Under the pieces are notes generated by a model, which was not told the DNA's origin, searched no databases, and worked only from the letters and a program-made list of their open reading frames with translations. Positions 54,344 through 62,991 of a stretch of 64,000 nucleotides of DNA are shown one piece after another. The position numbers and the translations under genes are program-made. Position 1 is the stretch's first letter, and each line of letters opens with the position of its first letter. Source of the DNA: Microbacterium sp. MM2322 (GTDB lineage: Bacteria; Actinomycetota; Actinomycetes; Actinomycetales; Microbacteriaceae); assembly GCF_964186585.1 (NCBI RefSeq), contig NZ_OZ075067.1:806001-870000 (forward strand), read 5' to 3'.

Positions 54344-55888
54344 GTGACTGACAAATCCGGAGCAGACGATCACGCAGCCGAGAACGCCGCAGCGGCCAGT
54401 TCCGCGTCCGTGAGTCCGACGAAGACCTATGACGCCCTGCTGATCGGCGGGGGCATCATGAGCGCCACCCTCGGGACCCTCTTGCAGCAGCTCGAGCCGG
54501 ACTGGAAGATCGGTGTCTTCGAGCGGCTCTCGGAGGTCGCACAGGAGTCCTCGAACGCCTGGAACAACGCCGGCACGGGTCACGCGGCCCTTTGCGAGCT
54601 GAACTACACGCCCGAAGCCTCCGACGGCACGATCGATCCCGCGAAGGCCATCGGCATCAACGAGCAGTTCCAGCAGTCGCGGCAGCTGTGGAGTGCGCTC
54701 ATCGAGCAGGGCGTCCTCGACGAGCCCGCCACCTTCATCAACGCAACCCCGCACATGACGTTCGTCCGCGGTGAGAAGGATGTCGCTTTCCTCAAGAAGC
54801 GCTACGAGGTCCTCAAGCAGCAGCCGCTGTTCGCCGGCATCGAATACTCCGAGGACTCGCGCGTCATCCACGAGTGGGCACCGCTGCTCATGAAGAACCG
54901 CCGCAAGGGCGAGCCCTTCGCGGCGACCCGCGTGCCGGCCGGCACCGACGTCGACTTCGGCGCCCTGACCCGCCAGTTGTTCGCCCACCTCGCCGAACAG
55001 GGTGTCGATGTCGAGACCAACCGCGAGGTGCGCAACCTCAGCCGCCAGAAGGACGGCACCTGGGAGGTCACCTACCGCCACACGGTCGGCAAGACGCCCG
55101 GCAAGGTCAGCGCCCGCTTCGTGTTCGTGGGCGCCGGCGGTTGGGCGATCAAGCTGTTGCAGCGTTCCGGCATCCCCGAGATCTCCGGCTACGGCGTCTT
55201 CCCGATCGGCGGTCAGTGGCTGAAGACCTCGAAGCCCGAGCTCGTCGCGCAGCACAAGGCGAAGGTCTACTCGCAGGCATCCGTCGGCGCGCCGCCCATG
55301 TCGGTGCCGCACCTCGACACCCGCGTCGTCGACGGTGAGGCGTCGCTCCTGTTCGGTCCGTTCGCGACGTTCAGCCCGAAGTTCCTGAAGAACGGCCGGA
55401 TGACGGACATCGTCGCGCAGGTGCGTCCGGGCAACATCCTCCCGATGCTGAAGGTCGCGATCGACAACCCCGGTCTCATCAAGTACCTCGTCAGCGAGCT
55501 GCTGAAGGGGCACGCGAAGAAGGTCGACTCGCTCCGCGACTTCATGCCGAGCGCACGCGACGAGGACTGGGAGCTGTTGCAGGCCGGCCAGCGCGCGCAG
55601 GTCATGAAGAAGGACCCGAAGAAGGGCGGCGTACTGCAGTTCGGCACCGAGGTCGTCAGTTCCGCCGACGGCTCGATCGCCGGGCTCCTCGGCGCATCGC
55701 CGGGTGCCTCGACGGGCGCCTCGATCATGCTCGGCCTCCTCAAGACGTGCTTCCCCGACCGCATCGCGACGTGGGAGCCCACGTTGAAGACCCTGATCCC
55801 GACGTACGGGCAGACGCTGAACAGTGCACCCGAGACGGCGCACGAGGTCGTGCAGAAGACCGCAGCCGCCCTGCAGATCAACGTCTGA
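54344..55888 (+). CDS. mqo: Malate:quinone oxidoreductase
   Basis: A 514-residue FAD-dependent membrane-associated enzyme that oxidises malate to oxaloacetate and passes electrons to menaquinone. YDALLIGGGIMSATLGTLLQQLEP is the FAD motif near residue 30, then SSNAWNNAGTGHAALCELNYTPE, and VFVGAGGWAIKLLQRSGIPEI. I place the start at GTG 54344 because ATG 54338 is too close to the -10 TAGACT. The first 26 residues are disordered and acidic. tdk begins nine bases after its end. Confidence 0.95.
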   Translation: MTDKSGADDHAAENAAAASSASVSPTKTYDALLIGGGIMSATLGTLLQQLEPDWKIGVFERLSEVAQESSNAWNNAGTGHAALCELNYTPEASDGTIDPAKAIGINEQFQQSRQLWSALIEQGVLDEPATFINATPHMTFVRGEKDVAFLKKRYEVLKQQPLFAGIEYSEDSRVIHEWAPLLMKNRRKGEPFAATRVPAGTDVDFGALTRQLFAHLAEQGVDVETNREVRNLSRQKDGTWEVTYRHTVGKTPGKVSARFVFVGAGGWAIKLLQRSGIPEISGYGVFPIGGQWLKTSKPELVAQHKAKVYSQASVGAPPMSVPHLDTRVVDGEASLLFGPFATFSPKFLKNGRMTDIVAQVRPGNILPMLKVAIDNPGLIKYLVSELLKGHAKKVDSLRDFMPSARDEDWELLQAGQRAQVMKKDPKKGGVLQFGTEVVSSADGSIAGLLGASPGASTGASIMLGLLKTCFPDRIATWEPTLKTLIPTYGQTLNSAPETAHEVVQKTAAALQINV

Positions 55889-55897
55889 GTCGCGCCC

Positions 55898-56536
55898 GTG
55901 GCGAAGCTCTACTTCCGCTACGGCGCGATGAATTCCGGCAAGTCGACGGCTCTGCTGCAGGCCGCGTTCAACTACGAGGAACGCGGCCAGCACGTGTTGC
56001 TGGCCAAGCCCGAGATCGATACGAAGGGCGCCGACCAGATCTCGAGCCGCCTGGGCGTCGAGCGAACGGTCGACTTCCTCATCGGACCCGAGGACGACGC
56101 CCGCGAGCTGTTCGCCGTGCATCGCAGGCGCGTGCAGCGAGAGGCCGAGGCGGCGCTCGTGCCGGACGTCCAGACGGATGTCGCATGCCTGCTCGTCGAC
56201 GAGGCGCAGTTCCTGCAGCCGGAGCAGATCGACGACCTTCTGCGGGTCGCGGTGAGCGACGGCATCCCGGTGCTGGCCTACGGCATCCGCACCGACTTCC
56301 AGACCCGTGCGTTCCCCGGGTCGGCGCGACTCATGGAGCTCGCCCACAGCCTCGAAGAGCTCAAGACCATCTGCCGCTGCGGCAGTAAGGCGCTCTTCAA
56401 CGCGCGCCTCGTGGGCGGCCGGTTCGTCTTCGACGGTGACCAGGTCGCGATTGACGAGCTGTCACCCGACCGGGTCACCTACGAGTCGATGTGCGCGCGC
56501 TGCTACCTGCGCGAGTCGGGGGAGCGGCTGCGCTGA
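55898..56536 (+). CDS. tdk: Thymidine kinase
   Basis: A 212-residue type II thymidine kinase of the salvage pathway. The P-loop GAMNSGKS has Lys15, LLVDEAQFL is the Walker B, GIRTDFQTRAFPGSARL is the lasso region, and the zinc site is formed by CRCG and CARC pairs. GTG start at 55898. Close spacing suggests co-transcription with mqo, with no evident functional link. Confidence 0.95.
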   Translation: MAKLYFRYGAMNSGKSTALLQAAFNYEERGQHVLLAKPEIDTKGADQISSRLGVERTVDFLIGPEDDARELFAVHRRRVQREAEAALVPDVQTDVACLLVDEAQFLQPEQIDDLLRVAVSDGIPVLAYGIRTDFQTRAFPGSARLMELAHSLEELKTICRCGSKALFNARLVGGRFVFDGDQVAIDELSPDRVTYESMCARCYLRESGERLR

Positions 56537-56548
56537 GGCCCTGACGCG

Positions 56549-57313
56549 TCAGCGCGCGGGAAGGGTAGGGATCAGCTCGTCGAGGAACTCTGCGGTGTCC
56601 TCCCAACCCTCCACGGCGTGACAGGTGACGCCCATCGCCAGGACGGGGTAGTCGTTGCCGTGCTCGTCGAGCCGGTCGCCGACGAACAGCATGTCGTCGA
56701 GGGAGATCCCGGTCTGCTCGGCGAGCTTCTTCATGCCGTACGACTTGTCGATACCGCGGTGAGTGATGTCGACCGACGTCGACCCGCCCGAGCGGACCTC
56801 GAGATCCGGGATGCGGGCGGCCACCGCGTCGCGGAGGGTGTTCTTCTTCTCGCCCGTCGGGTCCCACGCGGTCTTGGCTTCGAGGGGAGCGGACTGGCCG
56901 AGAGCGGAGAAGGTGATCTGCGAGCCGCGGTCCTCGAGGATCGGACCCCACGTCTCGCTCTCCCACAGGCCGAGGCGCTTCGCCTCCTCCTCAACGGCGG
57001 CCAGGGCGCGGGCCTTCTCATCGTCGGTGAGCGACAGGGCGTAGACCGTCTCGATCCCGGCCTCGGTGAGCCGGTAGTACTGCGTGCCGCAGGTGGGCAT
57101 GAGGTGCAGGCGGGCGAGGGTCGCGGCATCCGTCTCGGGAAGGCGATCGACCACCTGTGTCTGGAACTGCTGCAGCTGCCCGCCCGAGATGATGGCGACC
57201 TCGACCCGGTCGGCGAGTCGCAGAAGCAGGTCGCCCATCCGGGGATCGATCGCCGTCTTCGACGGGGCGAGCGTGTCGTCGAGGTCGAAGGCGACGAGGC
57301 GGGGAGAGGTCAT
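56549..57313 (-). CDS. HAD-IIB family phosphatase, phosphomannomutase-like
   Basis: A 254-residue HAD protein. The catalytic motif is Asp10-x-Asp12 in FDLDDTLAPSK, ISGGQLQQF is motif II, and GDRLDEHGNDYPV near residue 225 is motif IV with GND as in the eukaryotic-type phosphomannomutase family. Mutase or sugar phosphatase activity is possible. ATG 57313 has GGAG five bases upstream; the longer open frame covers the tRNA-Pro gene. Confidence 0.87.
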   Translation of the reverse strand: MTSPRLVAFDLDDTLAPSKTAIDPRMGDLLLRLADRVEVAIISGGQLQQFQTQVVDRLPETDAATLARLHLMPTCGTQYYRLTEAGIETVYALSLTDDEKARALAAVEEEAKRLGLWESETWGPILEDRGSQITFSALGQSAPLEAKTAWDPTGEKKNTLRDAVAARIPDLEVRSGGSTSVDITHRGIDKSYGMKKLAEQTGISLDDMLFVGDRLDEHGNDYPVLAMGVTCHAVEGWEDTAEFLDELIPTLPAR

Positions 57314-57360
57314 GATGCTCCGTTTCGCGGGAGGTGCGATGGCCCCTCCGAGGAGGGATG

Positions 57361-57391
57361 CGAAAGGCCCCGCCGGTATCCGGCGGAGCCT
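57361..57391 (-). terminator. Hairpin terminator after tRNA-Pro
   Basis: On the minus strand AGGCTCCGCCGG and CCGGCGGGGCCT pair around a three-base loop, followed by TTTCG. Confidence 0.75.
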
Positions 57392-57399
57392 CTCTGCAG

Positions 57400-57473
57400 T
57401 CGGGGTGACAGGATTTGAACCTGCGGCCTCGTCGTCCCGAACGACGCGCGCTACCAAGCTGCGCCACACCCCG
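57400..57473 (-). tRNA. tRNA-Pro (anticodon CGG)
   Basis: A 74-base tRNA on the minus strand. Acceptor CGGGGTG pairs with CACCCCG before discriminator A; the D arm has AGCTTGGTAGC; the anticodon loop TTCGGGA reads CGG between CGTCG and CGACG; the T loop GGTTCAAATCC is standard. CCA is not encoded, unlike the tRNA-Ser in this window. Confidence 0.96.
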
Positions 57474-57486
57474 TGGCAACCCTCCG

Positions 57487-57492
57487 AGTCTA
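57487..57492 (-). promoter_or_regulatory. -10 box of tRNA-Pro
   Basis: TAGACT on the minus strand, ending 13 bases before the tRNA, within the 3' end of the metallophosphoesterase gene. Confidence 0.5.
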
Positions 57493-58452
57493 CCCTGCCG
57501 ACTGCCTCTCGGGCGAATCGGCCGCACGTCGAGCCCGCAGGACGAGGACGGATGCCTCGGGTCGACAGCCGAAGCGGATGGGCGCGTAGATCGAGTGTCC
57601 GAGGCCTGCGCTGACGTTCAGCGGGACGCTCCGACCGTCGTGGGTCCAGAGGCTCCGACCGCGTGCCTGGTCGAGGGGGATGTCGCAGTTCGAGACGAGT
57701 GCCTTCTTCGCGAACGGGATGCGGACCTGGCCGCCGTGCGTGTGACCGGCGAGGAGCAGGTCGGTGCCGACATCCGTGAAGGCGTCCAACACCCGTCGGT
57801 ACGGTGCGTGGGTGACGCCCAGACGAACTCGGGCGGTGTCGTCGCCCAGGGCACGGAACGCGGCCGTGGCGGCAGGAAGGTCGTCGAGCTCGCGGTGAGC
57901 GTCGTCGACACCGAGCGCGTCGATGCGCACTCCGCCGATTCGGACGCTGGCCGCTGTGTTGTCGATCTGGGTCTCGCCGAGGCCGGTGAGGAACTCGTCG
58001 AGTGCGTCCGTGTCGAGCGACGGGGTGAACTCCACATCCGTGGACGGCCCGGAGAAGTACTTGAAAGGGTTGCGGGCACTGGGGGCGATCTTGTCGTTCG
58101 AGCCGTGGACGAAGAAGCCCGGCACGCCGCGGAGAGGGGAGAAGGCCGTACGGAGGCCATGAAGACCGTCGGGGTGCCCGAGGTTGTCACCCGTGTTGAT
58201 GACGAGGTCGGGTTGCACGCGGTCGGTGATGTCCGCGATCCACCGCTGCTTGCGGTGCTGCCAGGGCGCCATGTGCGCGTCCGACAGGTGGAGGACCGTC
58301 ACGGACGGACTGCCCGGGGGCAGGACCGCGAGCTCGTGCCTGCGCAGCGTGAAGAGGTAGCGCTCGATGCCGACGCCCCAGACACCGGCGGCGACGCCGA
58401 CCGCCCCCACCGCGCCGAGCGTAGTGAGGGCGGTCTGTGCGGCGGGCCTCAC
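57490..58452 (-). CDS. Metallophosphoesterase (calcineurin-like)
   Basis: A 320-residue membrane-anchored phosphoesterase. One N-terminal helix (about residues 10-28) is followed by metal ligands Asp58 and His60 in VLHLSDAHM, Gly88-Asp89-Asn90, HGSNDK and LLAGHTHGGQVR. This layout is like YkuE-type enzymes that act outside the membrane. Start is GTG 58452, sharing GTGA with the penicillin-binding protein stop, so the two are translated together and may act in the same envelope process. Confidence 0.92.
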   Translation of the reverse strand: MRPAAQTALTTLGAVGAVGVAAGVWGVGIERYLFTLRRHELAVLPPGSPSVTVLHLSDAHMAPWQHRKQRWIADITDRVQPDLVINTGDNLGHPDGLHGLRTAFSPLRGVPGFFVHGSNDKIAPSARNPFKYFSGPSTDVEFTPSLDTDALDEFLTGLGETQIDNTAASVRIGGVRIDALGVDDAHRELDDLPAATAAFRALGDDTARVRLGVTHAPYRRVLDAFTDVGTDLLLAGHTHGGQVRIPFAKKALVSNCDIPLDQARGRSLWTHDGRSVPLNVSAGLGHSIYAPIRFGCRPEASVLVLRARRAADSPERQSAG

Positions 58453-61148
58453 GGGCCGTTGCCGTTGCCGGGGCCGTTGCCGCCGTTGCCGGGCTTGTTG
58501 CTGTCGTCGCCCTCGCCGCCGTCGCAGTTCTTCGACTGGTAGTTGACGGTGATCGGGGTGTCGCGAGACACGGTCTCACCGGCGGCCGGATCCGTCCCTG
58601 TGACGACGCCCTGGTCCGGGGCGCCCCCGTTGTCCTCGCAGCTCTGGGTCACGTTCGTGAATCCGGCGGCTCTGAGCGCGGAGGTCGCGTCTTGCGGGGT
58701 ACCGCTGACTCCCGGGACGACGACGCCTTCCCCGTCACTGGGGTTGATCGTGACCGTCGTTCCCGACACCACGCGGCCGGCGCCGGGCGACTGCTCGACG
58801 ATCGTGCCTTCGGCCTCGGGGGACGGCACCGGGTCGCCGACCGTGACGCTGAAGCCGGCGTCCTCGATCCGCTCGGTCGCGGCGTCCACGTCGAGCCCGA
58901 TGACGCTCGGCAACTGTGCGAACGAACGCTTCGTCAGCTCCGCCGACGGCTTCGGGAACGCCCCGCCGCCGAACTCCGCATTGGCGGCGCGTTGCATGGC
59001 GGGCCAGATCGAGTTTCGGATGCGGGAGAGCTTGTATCCGCTCTCCACATGCTCAGAGAGGCGCACGTTCACACGCTTGCCGTTCTTCTTCACCGCATCG
59101 ACGTTGCCCACCCAGACGGCCGTCGTCACCTTGGTGCTGGAGCCGATCATCCAGGTGTGGATGTATTCGTGAATGCCCGTCTTCCCGAAGATCGGCACGC
59201 CGTCGAACGTGCGGGCGCCGCTGCCGGTTCCGCTCGCCGTCATGACGCCCTGGAGGACGAACGCGGCGGTGGCGGCGACGTCTTCGCTGAGCTTCCGTTC
59301 GCACTTCGTGTCGGGGATCGGCCGCTCGTTGCCGTCGGCGTCGACCACACGGTCGATGGCCTTGGCCGCGCAGAGCGTTCCGTTCGAGGCGATCGTCGCG
59401 TACGCGTTGGCCATGTCGATCGGGGCGACCGCGGACGAACCGAGGACGTTGTAGGGCCGGTTCGGCAGGTCGGCCGAGTAGCTCGGGACCTCCGTCAGAG
59501 GTGTCCCATCGCCCCACGTCACGCCGAGCTGGCCTGCGACCTCATTCGTGCTGCAGACCGAGATCTTCTCCGCCATCGACAGGAAGCCGGAGTTCAGGGA
59601 GTCCTTGGTGAAACGCGCCACGGTGCCGGTGTAGCCGCGGTTGTTCTCGAAGTTGTTTACCTTGTTCGAGCCGTCGGGCGCCTTGCCGGAACCGGTCCAG
59701 ACTGTCTCGGTGTTCCCGTCGCACGTCTCCACCGTCTTCTTGCCGACGCGTCCGTTGACCATCTCGTTGACCGAATGCCCCTGCTGCATCCAGTTGATGA
59801 GGCTGAAGACCTTGTACGTCGACCCGGCCGAGTGACCGCCGCCGCCGTTCTTGTTGCGGACGTTGTAGTTGACCTGCGTGTTCGTGACGTTGTCGGGCTG
59901 GTCGCTCCACGGCCGGTTCTGGACCATGGAAAGGACACGGCCAGTACCGACCTCCACCTGCACCCCGGACGCGCCGAGGTTCATGTACGGCACATCGGCG
60001 GGCACGACGCTGATCGCCTTGTTCGCGGCCTTCTGCAGGGAGGTGTCGAGCGTCGTGTAGATCTTCAGCCCGCCTCGGCGGAGGGCGGCGATCCCTTCCT
60101 CCGGGGTCTTGCCGAAGGCGGGGTCGCTCCGGATGATCGAGGTGACGTAGGCGCAGAAGAACTCCGAACCCTTCGCCTCGGAGCATCCCTGCGGACGCGA
60201 CGTGATCTTCGGCGTGATCGGCGCGGCCACGGCTTCGTCGTGCTCGGCCTGCGTGATCTTCTTGTCCTTCAACATGCGGTCCAGCACGTAGTCCTGGCGG
60301 ACCTTCGTCAGCTTGTAGCCGTCGCCTGCGCCGTTGAGCGGCGTACCGTCCTTGGCAGTCGTCGACCCGGCCGGCTTGTCGATGCGCAGCACGTTGGGTT
60401 CCTGCACCATGCCCGCGATCGCAGCGGCCTGAGCGATGGTGAGCTTGTCCGGAGTGGTGTCGAAGTAGTGCCGCGCTGCGGCGCCGATCCCGTACGCCGA
60501 CCCCCCGAAGTGAGCGATGTTGAGATACCCGATGAGGATCTGGTCCTTCGAGTACTCCTTTTCGAGCTGGATCGCGTAGCGCATCTCCTGGATCTTGCGC
60601 TGGTACCCCGACGTCCCCTGGTTGGCCGTGGACTCCTTGTAGCAGGCATCCACCTGGTCCTGATCGGTGGCCTGGGCCTCGCACGTCTGCTGCAGCACGT
60701 TCTTGACGTACTGCTGCGTGATCGAGGATCCACCGCGGTTCGAGCCGGAGCTGGCGTTCCGCGCTAGCGCACCAAGGGTGCCGAGGAGGTCGATTCCGCC
60801 GTGGGTGTAGAAGTTCTTGTCCTCACTCGAGAGGATCGCGTCGTACATCGCGGGAGCGACCTGATCGAAGGTCACCGGGATGCGGTTCTGGTCGTAGAAC
60901 TCGGTGAGCTTGACGTCTTTGCCCGCGCTGTTCTTCGCGTAGATCGTCGTCGGCAGCATGAGCTTCTCGATCTTGAGGTAGCTCGGCATGTCCTCGAACA
61001 TCTGGATCGCGCTCGACGCGGAATATCCGGTCACCGCGATCGCGGGAGTGATGGTCGCCGTGACGAGGAGACCGGCCACGGTGCTGAGACCGACGAGGCC
61101 CATGAGGCCTCCGAGCACACCGGTGGCCGTACGTTTCGAGTGGGGCAT
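58449..61148 (-). CDS. Class A penicillin-binding protein with PASTA repeats
   Basis: An 899-residue bifunctional peptidoglycan synthase. A transmembrane helix lies at about residues 11-38. The GT51 glycosyltransferase domain has Glu109 in SSEDKNFYTHGGID and RGGSSITQQYVKN. The transpeptidase domain has S443-T-Y-K446 and FGKTGIHEYIHTW. Two PASTA domains follow at about residues 755-885, and the tail is Gly/Asn/Pro-rich. ATG 61148 is six bases after a minus-strand TACCAT, implying a leaderless mRNA; the open frame upstream runs across the divergent promoter. Confidence 0.96.
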   Translation of the reverse strand: MPHSKRTATGVLGGLMGLVGLSTVAGLLVTATITPAIAVTGYSASSAIQMFEDMPSYLKIEKLMLPTTIYAKNSAGKDVKLTEFYDQNRIPVTFDQVAPAMYDAILSSEDKNFYTHGGIDLLGTLGALARNASSGSNRGGSSITQQYVKNVLQQTCEAQATDQDQVDACYKESTANQGTSGYQRKIQEMRYAIQLEKEYSKDQILIGYLNIAHFGGSAYGIGAAARHYFDTTPDKLTIAQAAAIAGMVQEPNVLRIDKPAGSTTAKDGTPLNGAGDGYKLTKVRQDYVLDRMLKDKKITQAEHDEAVAAPITPKITSRPQGCSEAKGSEFFCAYVTSIIRSDPAFGKTPEEGIAALRRGGLKIYTTLDTSLQKAANKAISVVPADVPYMNLGASGVQVEVGTGRVLSMVQNRPWSDQPDNVTNTQVNYNVRNKNGGGGHSAGSTYKVFSLINWMQQGHSVNEMVNGRVGKKTVETCDGNTETVWTGSGKAPDGSNKVNNFENNRGYTGTVARFTKDSLNSGFLSMAEKISVCSTNEVAGQLGVTWGDGTPLTEVPSYSADLPNRPYNVLGSSAVAPIDMANAYATIASNGTLCAAKAIDRVVDADGNERPIPDTKCERKLSEDVAATAAFVLQGVMTASGTGSGARTFDGVPIFGKTGIHEYIHTWMIGSSTKVTTAVWVGNVDAVKKNGKRVNVRLSEHVESGYKLSRIRNSIWPAMQRAANAEFGGGAFPKPSAELTKRSFAQLPSVIGLDVDAATERIEDAGFSVTVGDPVPSPEAEGTIVEQSPGAGRVVSGTTVTINPSDGEGVVVPGVSGTPQDATSALRAAGFTNVTQSCEDNGGAPDQGVVTGTDPAAGETVSRDTPITVNYQSKNCDGGEGDDSNKPGNGGNGPGNGNGP

Positions 61149-61154
61149 AGGCTG

Positions 61155-61160
61155 ATGGTA
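61155..61160 (-). promoter_or_regulatory. -10 box, leaderless start of penicillin-binding protein
   Basis: TACCAT on the minus strand, six bases, ATG at 61148. Confidence 0.6.
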
Positions 61161-61245
61161 AAGGAGATAACTGGGGGATGCCTCGGTGACGCTCCCTGTG
61201 TCGAGCCCGCCAGGGCCGCGCCGCGACGACCTCTGGGAGACCCGA

Positions 61246-61464
61246 ATGATCACGTGGGAGTACATGACCACGCCCCTGCTCATCCACAACACCGCCGCCA
61301 TCCTCAACAGCTGGGGCAAGCAGGGGTGGGAGCTCGTGCAGGTGGTGACCGGTCCCGAAGGCGGCCTCGTCGGCTACTTCAAGCGCCCCTCGGGTGGTGA
61401 CGGCTCCGCGAACGCCGGGCTGGGTGCTGCGGCGGTCGCCGCACGTCAGTTCGGTGAGGGCTGA
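61246..61464 (+). CDS. Small conserved protein (DUF4177-like)
   Basis: A 72-residue protein beginning MITWEYMTTPLLIHNTAAIL, then NSWGKQGWELVQVVTGPEGGLVGYFKRP, which resembles small DUF4177 proteins. The ATG 61246 has GGGAGA five to ten bases upstream; a longer frame from 61186 lacks such a site. One base overlap with the RidA gene indicates coupled translation. Function is unknown. Confidence 0.8.
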   Translation: MITWEYMTTPLLIHNTAAILNSWGKQGWELVQVVTGPEGGLVGYFKRPSGGDGSANAGLGAAAVAARQFGEG

Positions 61465-61931
61465 TGTCGGTCACCGCACGTCTCGCCGAGCTCGGCATCG
61501 AGCTGGGCGAGGTCGTCCCGCCTCTCGCTGCGTACGTGCCCGCGAAGGTGCACGGCGATCTCGTCTACACCTCCGGTCAGCTCCCCATGGTCGAGGGGCG
61601 GATGCCGGCGACCGGAAAGGTCGGCGACGGTGAGGGCCTCGTGTCCGTCGACGACGCCGCCTCGCTCGCGCGTCAGTGCGCCCTCAATGCCATCTCGGCC
61701 GCTGCGGCCGCCGTCGGCGGGGTCGACCGGCTGACCGGTGTCGTGAAGGTGACGGGGTTCGTGGCATCCGTGCCCGAATTCACCGGCCACCCCACAGTGA
61801 TCAACGGTGCGAGCACGGTGCTGGGCGAGATCTTCGGCGAGGCCGGTCGTCACGCGCGTTCCGCCGTCGGCGTCGCCGCGCTGCCGATCGACAGTCCCGT
61901 CGAGGTCGAGGTCGTTTTCTCCCTTTCTTGA
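61464..61931 (+). CDS. RidA family protein
   Basis: A 155-residue member of the RidA/YjgF/YER057c family. VHGDLVYTSGQLPMVEGRMPATGKVG and GVVKVTGFVASVPEFTGHPTVINGAS follow the family pattern. RidA proteins hydrolyse reactive enamines and imines, but this longer subgroup lacks the archetypal C-terminal Arg-containing motif, so the reaction is uncertain. It overlaps the small protein gene by one base. Confidence 0.9.
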   Translation: MSVTARLAELGIELGEVVPPLAAYVPAKVHGDLVYTSGQLPMVEGRMPATGKVGDGEGLVSVDDAASLARQCALNAISAAAAAVGGVDRLTGVVKVTGFVASVPEFTGHPTVINGASTVLGEIFGEAGRHARSAVGVAALPIDSPVEVEVVFSLS

Positions 61932-61966
61932 ACCGGGTGCACATTCTCAGCGAGCTGATACCCGGT
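61932..61966 (+). terminator. Inverted repeat after RidA gene
   Basis: ACCGGGT and ACCCGGT arms enclose a second small stem TCAGC/GCTGA. Starts directly after the RidA stop; no T tract. Confidence 0.45.
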
Positions 61967-61993
61967 CGGTGATCGGCCCACAGGTGCCATCGC

Positions 61994-61999
61994 CACGCT
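61994..61999 (+). promoter_or_regulatory. -10-like box, leaderless start of SnoaL-like lipoprotein
   Basis: CACGCT, six bases, ATG at 62006. The first base departs from TANNNT. Confidence 0.4.
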
Positions 62000-62005
62000 G
62001 AGGGC

Positions 62006-62986
62006 ATGACCAGCACACGCGTCTCATCGCCCCTGCTTCTGCGCACCGCGGTCGTCTTCGCGGGTGCCGCCTTGCTGACCGGATGTGCCGCCGGCGTGCC
62101 CGCGGCATCCGCCCGCAGCACCCCGCCGGATTCACCCGCCGCCGTCGCCGCATCGGAGGCGACCGGTGGTTCGACCGTGGGTCGCGGGGACACCGCGACG
62201 GAACAGGCAAATTTGGCCGTTGTGACGCGGCTGTTCTCCGTCGCGTTCGACGATCCCGATTCCGCGGAGGCGCAGGCGGCGGCCGCGACGAGTATCGCGA
62301 AGGATGCCGTCGCCCACGGAACCGGCTCCGCGGCCGGACCCGCGGGCCTGCTCGCCCAGTTCGCGGCGGATCACCAGCGAGTCACGGGTGCGCAGATGGT
62401 CACCAAGCACACGGCGGCGGACGGGGACCTCGTCGCGATCCACTACCAGATCACCGCCGACCCCTCGGATGAACGAACGGGGGAGGCTGCGGCCGACGTG
62501 TTCCGCCTGTCGAGGGGCAAGATCGTCGAACGCTGGACCTTCGACCAGCCGGTCCCGCGGGGAAAGGCCGCGAGCGGCAACACGAACACGATGTTCAGTG
62601 ACCTCTACACGCCGGCGAAGCCGTCACCGGCGCCGACCGAGGCTCAGGAGGAGAAGAACCGGGTCTTCGCGGTGAACGCGTACGACACTCTGTTCCGCGA
62701 CCGAGATGTCAGCATCCTGGATCGAGCGTTCGACCCGGCTTACCTCCAACACAACCCGGTCGCACCGAACGGGACGGCGGCTCTCAAGGGCTTCTTCAGC
62801 GGCGGAGCGTCCTTCCCGGCGATGGAATCGACCGTCTCTCTCGCCGACGGTGACCTCGTGTGGACGCTGTCCCAAGCCGAGGGCGCGAAAGCGGACGACC
62901 CGTACAGCGCCCTCGACATCTTCCGTGTCGACGGGGGCCTCATCCGCGAACACTGGGATGTGGTCCCCGCCACCCCGGCGAGCTGA
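62006..62986 (+). CDS. Lipoprotein with two SnoaL/NTF2-like domains
   Basis: A 326-residue lipoprotein with lipobox Cys27 (LLTGC), then a disordered Ala/Ser-rich stretch. Residues about 65-190 and 215-320 are two copies of the SnoaL-like fold: the first contains VTRLFSVAFDDPDSAEAQA, VAIHYQITADPSDER and KIVERWTFDQPVP; the second YDTLFRDRDVSILDRAFDPAYLQHNPVAPNG and GLIREHWDVVPATP. Ligand or enzyme function is unknown. It converges on acs with five bases between. Confidence 0.85.
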   Translation: MTSTRVSSPLLLRTAVVFAGAALLTGCAAGVPAASARSTPPDSPAAVAASEATGGSTVGRGDTATEQANLAVVTRLFSVAFDDPDSAEAQAAAATSIAKDAVAHGTGSAAGPAGLLAQFAADHQRVTGAQMVTKHTAADGDLVAIHYQITADPSDERTGEAAADVFRLSRGKIVERWTFDQPVPRGKAASGNTNTMFSDLYTPAKPSPAPTEAQEEKNRVFAVNAYDTLFRDRDVSILDRAFDPAYLQHNPVAPNGTAALKGFFSGGASFPAMESTVSLADGDLVWTLSQAEGAKADDPYSALDIFRVDGGLIREHWDVVPATPAS

Positions 62987-62991
62987 GCGAC

